DNA of 64,000 bases from Shewanella kaireitica (GTDB lineage Bacteria; Pseudomonadota; Gammaproteobacteria; Enterobacterales; Shewanellaceae): assembly GCF_023284045.1 (NCBI RefSeq), contig NZ_JAKIKQ010000015.1, positions 62,001 through 126,000 on the forward strand, in the 5' to 3' direction. The notes below the pieces were generated by a model. It was not told the origin of the DNA and searched no databases. It worked only from the letters and a program-made list of their open reading frames with translations. The translations under genes and the position numbers were made by a program. The stretch's first letter is position 1, and every line of letters begins with the position of its first letter. This document shows, in pieces, positions 17,749 through 26,407 of the stretch.

Positions 17749-18414
17749 GTGAACATTAAGCTGTTCGTCAGGCTCGTTGGGCTGCTATTTATGGCTATAT
17801 TGGTGGCTGTGGCAGTTCAACAAGGTTTCTTTCAACGCTTGAGTGATAGTCAGTGGGTTGCTGATTATGTAGCCCAGAATGGCTCCCGCGCTGTGGCTGA
17901 ACTGGTATTGATGGGAGCTTTATTCTCCTGTATTGCTGGGCCAAGGCAAGTTCTGGCGTTTGTTTTTGGTTATGCGTTGGGTGGTGTGCAGGGGGCTATC
18001 TTTGCCACTATCGCGGCGCTGTTGGGTTGTATCATCCTATTTTACTTTTCCCGCTTTGTGTTTCGTGAGCAGATTAAGCGCCGCTTTGCGAAAAAGCTTG
18101 CACGACTAGAGTCGCTGATTATCCACAAGACGTGGCTTAAAGCTTTGATGATCCGTCTATTGCCGCTTGGTAGCAATTACATCACTAATCTGCTTGCAGG
18201 GACTACTTGTGTTAGCCCGTGGCAGTTTTTTGTGGGTAGCGGTATTGGCTTTTTACCGCAGATGTTCATCTTTAGTTTTGCCGGAGCGGGAGTTAACCTG
18301 AGCGACGAGCATCATCTGCAAGTTAGCGTAGCGCTATTTGCAATAGCGCTAGCAATAGGCATCTACCTTTATCGCACCCGATTAGGCAAGCAACTTACAA
18401 GAGCTGGCGATTAA
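17749..18414 (+). CDS. TVP38/TMEM64 family membrane protein
   Basis: A 221-residue inner-membrane protein starting at GTG, with about five hydrophobic helices. The conserved core includes GPRQVLAFVFGYALGG near residue 65 and the RLLPLGSNYITNLLAGTT region near 145, the signature half of the DedA/TVP38 superfamily. Such proteins are thought to act in membrane lipid or ion homeostasis. The stop overlaps that of mutM by 4 bases on the opposite strand. Confidence 0.88.
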   Translation: MNIKLFVRLVGLLFMAILVAVAVQQGFFQRLSDSQWVADYVAQNGSRAVAELVLMGALFSCIAGPRQVLAFVFGYALGGVQGAIFATIAALLGCIILFYFSRFVFREQIKRRFAKKLARLESLIIHKTWLKALMIRLLPLGSNYITNLLAGTTCVSPWQFFVGSGIGFLPQMFIFSFAGAGVNLSDEHHLQVSVALFAIALAIGIYLYRTRLGKQLTRAGD

Positions 18415-19226
18415 CGCTGTTGGCAGATGCTACAAAATACAGTGGCTCGCTGGCCTAAGCGTATTTCACTCAGCAACTGACCGCAATGGGTACAAGTATC
18501 ACCACCTCGACCATATACATGTAGCTTTTGGGCAAAGTAACCGGGTTTACCATAGGCGTTGGTGAAATCTTTCAAGGTAGTGCCGCCTTGTTTAATCGCT
18601 CGGGCAAGGATCTGTTTTACCTCTGCAACTAATATGGTAATGCGCTCGGCATCGACCTTACCCGCCTCAGCTTGTGGATGAATACCCGCTGCAAATAGTG
18701 CCTCATTGGCATAAATATTCCCCACCCCAACCACGATGTGATTGTCCATTAAGCACAGTTTTATCGCCTTCTTCTTGTTTACCAAAACGCTCAACAGATA
18801 ACTGCTGTTGAAGGCGCTTTCTAACGGTTCAGGCCCTAACTTAGCTAATAGTGGATGAGCTTGTTCTGGTAGCTCGTTCCAGAGCCATGCACCAAAACGT
18901 CGTGGGTCGTTGTAACGCAAGACTTTACCACTGGCGAGCACCAGATCAATATGATCATGTTTTTCCACTGGGGTGCTCGCTGGCAATATACGTAAACTGC
19001 CAGACATGCCAAGGTGGACAATAGTTGTGCCTGCGTCAGTATCTATCAGTAAGTATTTTGCACGGCGTCGCACAGCTCGAATGGTTTGGCCAATGATCTG
19101 TTTGGCTATCTCGGGTACAGGCCAACGTAGAGAAGGGTTGCGAATGATTAAATCCGTCACAGTGTTATCAATTAGATAAGGAGAAACTCCTTGCTTGGTG
19201 ACTTCTACTTCTGGGAGTTCCGGCAT
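18411..19226 (-). CDS. mutM: Formamidopyrimidine-DNA glycosylase MutM
   Basis: A 271-residue base-excision repair enzyme that removes 8-oxoguanine and related lesions and nicks the strand. It begins MPELPEVE, with Pro2 as catalytic nucleophile and Glu3. The H2TH region around IYANEALFAAGIHP is intact. The C-terminal zinc finger has CTHCG and CSICQQR. All key residues are present and the length is typical. It is followed by a small single-pass membrane protein gene at its 5' side on the same strand. Confidence 0.97.
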   Translation of the reverse strand: MPELPEVEVTKQGVSPYLIDNTVTDLIIRNPSLRWPVPEIAKQIIGQTIRAVRRRAKYLLIDTDAGTTIVHLGMSGSLRILPASTPVEKHDHIDLVLASGKVLRYNDPRRFGAWLWNELPEQAHPLLAKLGPEPLESAFNSSYLLSVLVNKKKAIKLCLMDNHIVVGVGNIYANEALFAAGIHPQAEAGKVDAERITILVAEVKQILARAIKQGGTTLKDFTNAYGKPGYFAQKLHVYGRGGDTCTHCGQLLSEIRLGQRATVFCSICQQR

Positions 19227-19270
19227 TGTTTCTCTCTTATTGAATGACGCTGTTGGGTATAGAAATATGT

Positions 19271-19723
19271 TTAGTTAACTTTGGCTCGAACAATCGGGAT
19301 CAAAGGCACACGCAAACTAGCTGGAATTTGGTACCAGTTACCTGTGGGTGACTTTAATAAGCCTTGGTTATCAAACAGGATCCAAAGTAGTGCGGTATCA
19401 ATATCGGCAATCTGGATCACCACTTCTTGTGGTTCGCCTTCGGTTTGTGGCTGTTCGGTTAAAGCCGAAATATGCAGTTGTTCCCATGCATTAGCCCATT
19501 CTAGGCAGTTAAGTACTTCTTCGCTGCATTGCCAACCGGACTGACGTTTTTGCAGCCAATGGTCACCAAGTTGCAGTTGAGACAGCGGCGCTGATTGATC
19601 GAAAAGAGCCTGCGTCTGCATGGTTGGTTGGTGACGATTGTCTTCAATGACAGTGAGTACTGAGATCATTAAGATAGATGCCAGAATGATAATGGTATTC
19701 CACTTTTTTCGGGAAAAGGCCAT
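19271..19723 (-). CDS. Hypothetical single-pass membrane protein
   Basis: About 150 residues with one N-terminal membrane helix (WNTIIILASILMISVLTVI) and a soluble remainder of about 125 residues, probably periplasmic. Two cysteines sit close together in WQCSEEVLNCLEW. I do not recognise the family. It lies just upstream of mutM on the same strand with a 44-base gap, so the two may be co-transcribed. The ATG at 19723 is chosen over a TTG at 19738. Confidence 0.65.
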   Translation of the reverse strand: MAFSRKKWNTIIILASILMISVLTVIEDNRHQPTMQTQALFDQSAPLSQLQLGDHWLQKRQSGWQCSEEVLNCLEWANAWEQLHISALTEQPQTEGEPQEVVIQIADIDTALLWILFDNQGLLKSPTGNWYQIPASLRVPLIPIVRAKVN

Positions 19724-19739
19724 AGGGATATAATTCAAA

Positions 19740-20316
19740 AGGTTACTTAAGTATTAAGTGTATCTGCAAGTTGGGTGAACCACAAATTTGCTGTACGGTG
19801 GGTGACTTCTTGAACATCAGGCTGCGCCTGACCTTTAAGTTAGACTTCGTCTAACAACTAAATCAATCAAGCTCCGCTTGATAATGGTCGTGAGCTTCCT
19901 GCTCACACTCGGCCAAAAGGGGAACAACAGCAATCCCCTCTTGGATCACCCGTGCCGCCCCTAACGAAGTTGTTGATCCTCATACTTATGGATAAATCAC
20001 TAACGCTTCCGATGGGACATCCTGCCCCGCGAAAGCTAACCCGACTTCCTTGTCGGCTTCACGTGATTTATTCCAACGTGCTTCGGCAACTTCGATGGGG
20101 AACTGGTGTTTTCTGCGACTTGTGAGTGGATGTTGATTTCACTCTTTCTATGGTTAACGTTGAGCTCATTGAAGTCACTAGTGCCCAATTCCAGTAATAG
20201 ATAGTAAGGTGACCAATAAAGCTAGAGCATATACCGAAGGTAGATCTATTGGTGTTAGTGGCATAAAATACACTGGCGGCTGCACATCAATTTCAGTCAA
20301 CTATCGAGACAAAACT
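19740..20316. other. Non-coding stretch holding hairpin-rich repeat
   Basis: Nearly 580 bases without a convincing gene. It begins with small trinucleotide-loop hairpins, TCAGGCTGCGCCTGA near 19820 and TTAGACTTCGTCTAA near 19842, then carries repeat copy A (19867-20115). The final 200 bases before the acetyltransferase show nothing recognisable. Confidence 0.6.
19867..20115 (-). repeat. Structured dispersed repeat, family 1, copy A
   Basis: This roughly 250-base element recurs at 57696-57940 and 57995-58240. Shared blocks include AACGCTTCCGATGGGACATC and CGCGAAAGCTA. In order it can form hairpins CAAGC/GCTTG, GTGAGC/GCTCAC, CCAAAAGGGGA/TCCCCTCTTGG, GGGACA/TGCCCC and CCGAC/GTCGG, plus a long-range CGAAGTTG/CAACTTCG pairing. 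The minus strand is given because the A.C mismatches of the plus strand become G.U pairs there. It is probably not protein-coding. Confidence 0.8.
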
Positions 20317-20748
20317 ATGATTGTAGAAAATGTGCTTCCTGAATATTACGCAGAAATGCTTGCTGTTTGGGAAAACTCAGTCCGAGCCACTCATGATTTT
20401 ATAACAGAAGAAGATATTGAGTTTTTTAAACCAATAATTATCGAACAGGCCTTTCCTGCAGTAACACTGCGGTGCATTAAAAGCGAAAGCGGTTCAATCC
20501 TTGGATTTGTCGGTGTTCACGATGCTAAGGTTGAGATGCTATTTGTTTTAAATGAAGCTAGAGGCTTAGGTGTTGGTACAGCGTTATTGCAATATGCCAT
20601 CGAGCAATTAGCCGCTGCCAAGGTTGATGTTAATGAGCAGAATCCACTTGCGGTAGGTTTCTATCAGCATATGGGTTTTAAAGTTGTTTCGCGCTCACCA
20701 CTTGATGATATGGGTAAACCATTTCCAATTCTGCATATGGAGCTATAG
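20317..20748 (+). CDS. GNAT acetyltransferase in an accessory islet
   Basis: A 143-residue GNAT protein. The acetyl-CoA loop is LNEARGLGVGTALLQYAIEQL near residue 80, followed by VDVNEQNPLAVGFYQHMGF. Layout is like the small YjaB-type acetyltransferases; the substrate is unknown. The frame stays open upstream to 20209, but that 36-residue extension has no family resemblance, so the ATG at 20317 is preferred. It stands alone between dispersed repeats at 19867-20115 and 21027-21214, suggesting an acquired single-gene islet. Confidence 0.82.
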   Translation: MIVENVLPEYYAEMLAVWENSVRATHDFITEEDIEFFKPIIIEQAFPAVTLRCIKSESGSILGFVGVHDAKVEMLFVLNEARGLGVGTALLQYAIEQLAAAKVDVNEQNPLAVGFYQHMGFKVVSRSPLDDMGKPFPILHMEL

Positions 20749-20779
20749 GCTCGATACATTGTAGCCAAATTTGTTAGAA

Positions 20780-20812
20780 GAAACGCCCAAAGCTAATAAC
20801 TTTGGGCGTTTC
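20780..20812 (+). terminator. Terminator after islet acetyltransferase
   Basis: A 13-bp perfect stem (GAAACGCCCAAAG with CTTTGGGCGTTTC) and 7-base loop begin 31 bases after the stop codon. The T-run is short. Confidence 0.75.
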
Positions 20813-20879
20813 CGTATCTGATGTTGGGGATATCATTGCCTATGATATTTGGGCATTCATGCCTCGCTCACGCAACTTT

Positions 20880-20943
20880 TCTTCAATGACTTCAATGACT
20901 TCAATGACTTCAATGGCTTCGGTGACTTCAATGGCTTCGGTGA
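20880..20943. repeat. Short tandem repeat of TTCAATGAC type
   Basis: About 60 bases made of the 9-mer TTCAATGAC and a diverged form ATGGCTTCGGTGACTTCA. There are four adjacent 9-mers, then two copies of the longer variant. It lies in non-coding DNA between the islet gene and repeat copy D. Confidence 0.85.
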
Positions 20944-21026
20944 GGAGTGGGTGTGAAATGTTAGCACAGAGTTTTTCGTGAGTTTTTTGTTTTAATTAGT
21001 GACGCCGAAGCCCAAGTCTAAATGTT

Positions 21027-21214
21027 TTTCCAACCTGGTGTAGATGCGGCTGCGGCCTTTGATGGCATGGATGCCATCGTAGAGTTTCCATGGCCAATTC
21101 TGCTCCATACAAAATTTGGTATTTCCTCCATCCTTGGAGGTCAGATGTGCTTGCAGCGAGCCTCTGTAGCGTCTGCACATACGGTCGTTCATTCACATCC
21201 ATGTGATCACGACA
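21027..21214 (-). repeat. Structured dispersed repeat, family 2, copy D
   Basis: Read on the minus strand this matches 57431-57622 on the plus strand. Shared blocks include TGTCGTGA, CACATGGATGTG, GTATGTGCAGAC, AATACCAAATT, AGAATTGGCCATG and ATCTACAC. It contains hairpins CCTCCA/TGGAGG and GATGGCAT/ATGCCATC. Open frames across it are short, differ between copies and look spurious. The homology extends weakly to about 21232. Confidence 0.75.
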
Positions 21215-21357
21215 TTTGAGCATCCTGCTCATCACATGCAGCAGGCAATTGGAACCACTGTTATCAGACATTACTCATTCGTTTCCAAAAATGACTTTTG
21301 TTTAACTTTTAGATTAGTGCTGAATCAATCATGAGATACCTATCAGTTAAATAAACA

Positions 21358-21384
21358 AAACCCGACGCTTTTGGCGTCGGGTTT
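21358..21384 (-). terminator. Terminator of the moaA2/mobB-moeA/mobA operon
   Basis: An 11-bp perfect stem (AAACCCGACGC with GCGTCGGGTTT) with a T-rich tail on the minus strand, about 80 bases after the second moaA stop. Confidence 0.85.
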
Positions 21385-21462
21385 CATGTTTAAACTCATT
21401 GAAACGGCCAAACACTTACGGCTAATACAAACACCATCAGCGGCATAACCGTTCAAGAACGC

Positions 21463-22449
21463 CTAACCACCTGTGGCATTCATAAACCTTAAGATCTGGG
21501 TTTCGCCGTTGGGGTCAAAGTGGTGCTCTTTTGGTTTGTGCTTGATACCGTCTAAAATCGCGGTTTTCAGCTTCTCTATGTCACCGGGGAATTCACGCAC
21601 AATCGCTTTTAAATCGACGGAGTTTTCATTGCCTAAACACAATAACAATCTGCCTTCTACCGTGACACGCACGCGGTTACATTCGTGACAGAAGTTATTG
21701 CTGTGAGGCGAGATAAAGCCAACATGAATATCGCTGCCCGGCATGGTGTAATAACGCGCTGGGCCACCGGTGCGACGGTTAGATATGTTGAGCTCATAAC
21801 GCTCACGAATTAGCGCTTTGATCTCTTCACTGCTGCAATGACGACTGCGTTTACGTTCATCAATGACGCCTAACGGCATCTCTTCGATGAAGGCTATATC
21901 AAGTTCGCGTTCGCGGCAGAATTCGATGAGATCGAGCACTTCATCATCATTCTGACCGCGCAAAATAACGGCGTTAACTTTAATTTTCTTAAAGCCAGCT
22001 GCACATGCTGCGTCAATACCGGCTATTACACGATCGACTTTGCCATTACGGGTCAAGCTAGTGAACAGATCAGGCTTGAGGGTATCTAAGCTGATATTGA
22101 GCCTATTAAGTCCTGAATCATGCATCTCTTGGGCAAAGCGGGTTAAGCGCGAGCCGTTGGTGGTCATCGACAGCTCCTCAAGCCCCGGCAATTTGCCCAA
22201 TAGTTTAACTAACTGATCGCAGTCAGTACGTACTAGCGGCTCGCCACCAGTGAGGCGAATTTTCTTCACGCCTAACTCGGTAAAGGCTTGGCCAACCCAT
22301 GCGAGTTCTTCAAGACTAAGTACATGCTCTTTACTTAAAAAGCATGGGTCTTCACTCATGCAGTAAACACAGCGAAAATCACAGCGGTCGGTGACCGACA
22401 GCCGTAGGTATTCGACTGTGCGGCCAAAGTTATCAACGATCAAACTCAT
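21463..22449 (-). CDS. moaA: GTP 3',8-cyclase MoaA (second copy)
   Basis: A 328-residue radical SAM enzyme, the second MoaA in the window. The SAM cluster cysteines are C23, C27 and C30 (CDFRCVYC). The C-terminal cluster has CHECNRVRVTVEG and a third Cys in RLLLCLG, and the chain ends in Gly-Gly. All catalytic features of GTP 3',8-cyclase are kept, so it is not a decayed copy. Sequence differs considerably from the copy at 6331, so this is an old paralog or a transferred gene. It is the last gene of a mobA, mobB-moeA, moaA operon. Confidence 0.95.
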   Translation of the reverse strand: MSLIVDNFGRTVEYLRLSVTDRCDFRCVYCMSEDPCFLSKEHVLSLEELAWVGQAFTELGVKKIRLTGGEPLVRTDCDQLVKLLGKLPGLEELSMTTNGSRLTRFAQEMHDSGLNRLNISLDTLKPDLFTSLTRNGKVDRVIAGIDAACAAGFKKIKVNAVILRGQNDDEVLDLIEFCRERELDIAFIEEMPLGVIDERKRSRHCSSEEIKALIRERYELNISNRRTGGPARYYTMPGSDIHVGFISPHSNNFCHECNRVRVTVEGRLLLCLGNENSVDLKAIVREFPGDIEKLKTAILDGIKHKPKEHHFDPNGETQILRFMNATGG

Positions 22450-22469
22450 ACTACTTACCTACATGACCT

Positions 22470-24266
22470 CTATAACAGGTCGGCAAAAGGTTGGATATAA
22501 ACTGTGTCACCTGGTTGTAACTGGTCATCTTTTTCACCTATCACGATGAGACAGTTTCCTTTTACCATAGAGCTAAGCATCCCTGAGCCTTGAGCACCTG
22601 TTGTGGTTACATGTAACTTACCATCAGCGGCTAGATGGTACACTCCGCGCATAAATTCGGTACGACCGACTCGGCTGCGCAGTGGTTTATCTGTGGTTGC
22701 TGGCACCATAGTCGGTGTCCAGTTTTGCTCACCCGCAAGCTTGCGAATGGCAGGTTGTACAAATTGTAGGAACGACACCATCACTGCAACGGGGTTACCC
22801 GGCAGGCCGAAGAATAAGCTGTTATCGATTTGACCAAAGGCCAGTGGGCGACCCGGACGCATGTTAATTCGCCAGAAGTTAATCTGGCCAACCTGCTCGA
22901 GTACCGTTTTGATGTAGTCGGCATCGCCGACCGATACACCACCTGAACTGATAACGATATCAGCTTGCTTGGCGGCATTTTTAAGTGCATCAGCTAGCGC
23001 AGCTTCAGAGTCTTGAATAATGCCTAAATCAATCACTTCACAACCGAGCTTCTTTGCCATCGACTTGATGGTGTAGCGGTTGGAATCAAAAATACAGTTT
23101 GGTTGTAATGGCTCACCCGGCTGGCAAACTTCATCGCCAGTGGAGAACACCGCAACAGTTGGACGTTTAAAGACGGGGAGTTCGCCAAAACCAAGGGATG
23201 CGAGTAAACCTTGCTCGGCAGCATGCAGTCGAGTATTGGCAGCAAGCGCGGTTGCACCTTGGGCAATATCTTCGCCCGCCTGTCTGACGTGTTGACCTAA
23301 AGCCATCTCGCCTTCAAAGCTCACTTGACCATCTTGCTCGTTGGCTAGTTCTCGCAATTGCACGGTATCAGCGCCTGCTGGCACTGGAGCACCTGTCATA
23401 ATGCGTACTGCTTCACCGGCTTGAATGGTGCCAGCATAAGCGTGGCCTGCCATCACTTCGCCAACCATCTTATAAGGTTGATCGTTCTCTGCGAGTTTGA
23501 AAGCGTAGCCGTCCATCGCTGAGTTCGTATGCTGCGGCACGTTAACAGGTGAGATCGCATCACTTGCGAGCACTCTATTGTCTAGCTCATCTAATGCAAC
23601 GGTTTCAGTCGCGGTTACTGGGCTAACGTAAGAGAGAATTTTATCAATGCCTTGGCGTACCGACAGCGTGGTGCTGTTATCTAGCTCGCAACCACAGCTA
23701 GGCGCCATTGGCAAATCGATAGGGCAGGGCTTCCAGCTGGCAATGTAGTCACAGACATAATCGGCTATCTGCGGCACATTATTAATATCTAAACGTTTTA
23801 GCTCGGCAGGCAGCTCGGTATCATCGCAACAAGCAATCGCTTGAATATTGTCGTCATGGGTATGGATGAACGGTTTCCCATGAGCGGCGCGGTGTAATTC
23901 AATTTTTGGCAGTTCGAGCTTTTTAAAACCTTCAACCAAGACGATATCGACTTTATCAGCTTCAATTTGGTTTAACAGATGAGGCAGCTCTGGATCGCTA
24001 TCGCGCGCATCTTCGGTCATTAATGCCCAGCGAACATGAGAGGCGACTAGCATCTGCTTGGCACCAGCTTTACGCATTTCAAAACTGTCTTTGCCTGGAA
24101 TATCGACATCAAAATTATGATGAGCGTGCTTGATAACAGCGAGGCGAACACCACGACGGTTAAGCTCTGGGATCAATTGCTTTAATAAAGTGGTTTTGCC
24201 TGTGCCGCTATAGGCACAAAATCCGAGAACGGGAATAGGTAACGGATTAGTAAAAGGTATGCTCAT
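22470..24266 (-). CDS. Bifunctional MobB-MoeA fusion protein
   Basis: A 598-residue fusion. Residues 1 to about 170 are MobB, a GTP-binding protein that helps dinucleotide cofactor formation; its P-loop is GFCAYSGTGKTTLL. After a linker, residues from about 205 are MoeA, the molybdopterin molybdenumtransferase that inserts Mo. MoeA motifs include NSAMDGYAF, AGEAVRIMTGAPVPAGADTV, FSTGDEVCQPGE, VISSGGVSVGDADY and FGLPGNPVAV. Both halves look complete. The start overlaps the mobA stop by 4 bases, so translation is coupled. Confidence 0.95.
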   Translation of the reverse strand: MSIPFTNPLPIPVLGFCAYSGTGKTTLLKQLIPELNRRGVRLAVIKHAHHNFDVDIPGKDSFEMRKAGAKQMLVASHVRWALMTEDARDSDPELPHLLNQIEADKVDIVLVEGFKKLELPKIELHRAAHGKPFIHTHDDNIQAIACCDDTELPAELKRLDINNVPQIADYVCDYIASWKPCPIDLPMAPSCGCELDNSTTLSVRQGIDKILSYVSPVTATETVALDELDNRVLASDAISPVNVPQHTNSAMDGYAFKLAENDQPYKMVGEVMAGHAYAGTIQAGEAVRIMTGAPVPAGADTVQLRELANEQDGQVSFEGEMALGQHVRQAGEDIAQGATALAANTRLHAAEQGLLASLGFGELPVFKRPTVAVFSTGDEVCQPGEPLQPNCIFDSNRYTIKSMAKKLGCEVIDLGIIQDSEAALADALKNAAKQADIVISSGGVSVGDADYIKTVLEQVGQINFWRINMRPGRPLAFGQIDNSLFFGLPGNPVAVMVSFLQFVQPAIRKLAGEQNWTPTMVPATTDKPLRSRVGRTEFMRGVYHLAADGKLHVTTTGAQGSGMLSSMVKGNCLIVIGEKDDQLQPGDTVYIQPFADLL

Positions 24267-24877
24267 TTACACCTCAGGTTATTCTTTTCGTTGGCGATAG
24301 CTTCGCTAAGTTGCTGTTTTTGTTCTGGCGTATTGACGTTAATAAAGGCGTTCGGCTGGTCGCTGAAATCAGTCACTACGTAATTGTGCTTGGCGTACCA
24401 AAAATCGATTTTACGTTCGCCAGCATCTAAAAATGCTTTCATTGATGCACGTAAACTTGGCTTTAACAGCATCACTACCGGCTGTTCGCGTTTACCATCG
24501 CTTGCAACTGCAAGTTCTGCATCTTCAGCAGTTAACTGCGTTAGCATTCTGCTGACTAAATCACTTGGCAACAGCGGACAATCGCAAGGTACGACCATTA
24601 AATAGTCTGCTTGTGTGTGACTCATCGCGGTGATCATGCCTGCTAAGGGGCCAAGATAACCGCTGTCTTGATCACTGATGACCTCAAAGCCGAATTCAGA
24701 ATACACCTTTTGATTACGGTTTGCGTTGATCAGGATCTCCTTAACTTGAGGATTTATCCTGTCAATTGCATGTTTTATCATCGGCTGGCTTTCTAATTCT
24801 ACTAAGCCTTTATCGTTGCCGCCCATACGTCTGGCCATACCGCCGGCGAGGATCACTGCATCGATCGTTATCGTCAT
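24263..24877 (-). CDS. mobA: Molybdenum cofactor guanylyltransferase MobA
   Basis: A 204-residue nucleotidyltransferase that adds GMP to the molybdenum cofactor, giving the bis-MGD form used by DMSO-reductase-family enzymes. The N-terminal GTP-binding motif is AVILAGGMARRMGGNDKGLVEL. The central VVPCDCPLLPSDLV carries the metal-binding Asp. The final segment has NVNTPEQ. An AGGAAGAA ribosome site supports the ATG at 24877 over the adjacent GTG. It heads the operon; 97 bases separate it from tupC upstream. Confidence 0.95.
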   Translation of the reverse strand: MTITIDAVILAGGMARRMGGNDKGLVELESQPMIKHAIDRINPQVKEILINANRNQKVYSEFGFEVISDQDSGYLGPLAGMITAMSHTQADYLMVVPCDCPLLPSDLVSRMLTQLTAEDAELAVASDGKREQPVVMLLKPSLRASMKAFLDAGERKIDFWYAKHNYVVTDFSDQPNAFINVNTPEQKQQLSEAIANEKNNLRCK

Positions 24878-24974
24878 CACTTCTTCCTGTTATTAGGGGC
24901 TTACTTAACAATAGCAATCATACTCCGACGCAAAGCAACTTAATGCTGGCGAGGTAGCAATTTTAGTACAGCTA

Positions 24975-25694
24975 TTAGGCCATATTGTTGAGCATATTGG
25001 GATTAATATGAACTGCTAATGTAGGTGGTGCTTCAGGCACCTTATCATTACTGCTTATTTTATTGTTATCGATAAGCCATACATGGTCACATATTTGGGT
25101 CAGCATACACGACTGGTGGCTACTAATGATCATGCCTGTACCCTGCTTTTTAAGATCGGCGACCATCTGCAATACCAGGTGTTGCGAGTGCTTATCCATA
25201 TTTGATGTCGGCTCATCGAGCATCATGAGCTTAGGCTCTACAATCCAAGCACGTGCTATTGCCAACCGTTGTCGCTCTCCACCCGATAAACTTGAGGCGG
25301 ATTGGCTTAGCAAGTGGCCTAATTGCGCCATCTCAATCGCCTGCTCAGTGCGAGTGTTAAGTCTGACTTTATCGTTATCTGAAAACGATAGCGGGTAAGT
25401 CAGGTTATAGAGCACTGTGCCATCAAATAGATATGGGTGTTGATGCAGATAAAGCGCCTTACCGACGATGGAGTTACTGCGCCACCAAGGAGCTAGTGAG
25501 TAGCCAATCGCTTGCACTTGCCCCTGAGTTGGCTTAATCAATCCCGCTAATAATTTCATTAATGTGGTCTTGCCACAGCCATTATCACCTTGCAGGTGGA
25601 TTACTTGGTTTTGCGAAAATATCAATTCGGCGGCGCTAAACAGATGTTTATCACCAAATCGCATCTCAAGATCTTGTGCAATAATTTTTGCCAT
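24975..25694 (-). CDS. tupC: Tungstate ABC transporter ATP-binding protein TupC
   Basis: A 239-residue ATPase. Walker A is GDNGCGKTTLMKL near residue 35, the signature is LSGGERQRLAIARAW near 140 and Walker B is LMMLDEPTSNMD near 160, followed by the switch His in ISSHQ. It lacks the C-terminal MOP domain seen in ModC, as usual for TupC. It starts 5 bases after tupB, giving a tight tupABC operon. Confidence 0.9.
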   Translation of the reverse strand: MAKIIAQDLEMRFGDKHLFSAAELIFSQNQVIHLQGDNGCGKTTLMKLLAGLIKPTQGQVQAIGYSLAPWWRSNSIVGKALYLHQHPYLFDGTVLYNLTYPLSFSDNDKVRLNTRTEQAIEMAQLGHLLSQSASSLSGGERQRLAIARAWIVEPKLMMLDEPTSNMDKHSQHLVLQMVADLKKQGTGMIISSHQSCMLTQICDHVWLIDNNKISSNDKVPEAPPTLAVHINPNMLNNMA

Positions 25695-25699
25695 GCTGA

Positions 25700-26407
25700 T
25701 TAATGACTCCTCGGCTCTGCTTTGCCTCTTAGGGTACCTAAGGCAAAGTTTAGCACTAGCGCTAATACTAGCAGGACTAGACCAAGCGCAATGGCTTGGG
25801 CAAAGTCACCTTTACTGGTTTCTAGGGCGATAGCTGTTGGGATATTTCGGGTCACGCCGGCGATGTTGCCGCCGACCATCATTGAACAACCCACTTCAGT
25901 CAGAATACGACTAAATGCCGCGATTATCGCTAGCAATAGCGGCACTTTTAACTCGCGGCAGACTGCCCAGATTGCGTTGTACCATGGTGCGCCTAGCGTG
26001 CGAGAGGTTTCCCATGCTCGGCGATCAACACTGGTGAATGCGGCTTGGCTCATGGCGACAAGCACCGGCGCACAAATCATCATCTGCCCTAAAATCATGC
26101 CTTTTTGGGTGAATAACCATTTAAGATCGCCAAGTGGCCCCATACGAGTGAGCAGCAGGTAGACTAGCAGACCAATAACAACAGTAGGTACAGATTGCAG
26201 GGTTTGAATTAGGTTGGTAACCAGCCAGCGGCCGCGGAAGCGAGAAAATGCCAGCAGAAAGCCGAGTACCATAGAGGGCAGCAAGGTGATAGCTAATGCT
26301 GCAAATGATACTGAAAAAGATACCGATATAATGGACCAGACTTCTGGATCCAATGAAAACAGCAGGCTTAATGCCTGCTGTGTTAGGGCTAACCAGCCTT
26401 CATTCAT
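25700..26407 (-). CDS. tupB: Tungstate ABC transporter permease TupB
   Basis: A 235-residue inner-membrane permease with about five to six helices. LLPSMVLGFLLAFSRFRGR opens the transporter core. The ATPase docking loop is RRAWETSRTLGAPWYNAIW, and EVGCSMMVGGNIAGVTRNIPTAIALET is the typical TupB segment. Its start overlaps the tupA stop by 4 bases. Confidence 0.92.
   Translation of the reverse strand: MNEGWLALTQQALSLLFSLDPEVWSIISVSFSVSFAALAITLLPSMVLGFLLAFSRFRGRWLVTNLIQTLQSVPTVVIGLLVYLLLTRMGPLGDLKWLFTQKGMILGQMMICAPVLVAMSQAAFTSVDRRAWETSRTLGAPWYNAIWAVCRELKVPLLLAIIAAFSRILTEVGCSMMVGGNIAGVTRNIPTAIALETSKGDFAQAIALGLVLLVLALVLNFALGTLRGKAEPRSH

Noticed and set aside
20992..21271. Minus-strand frames of 66-91 codons across repeat copy D
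   Set aside because: The homologous copy E has no matching frame, and conservation follows hairpins, not codons.
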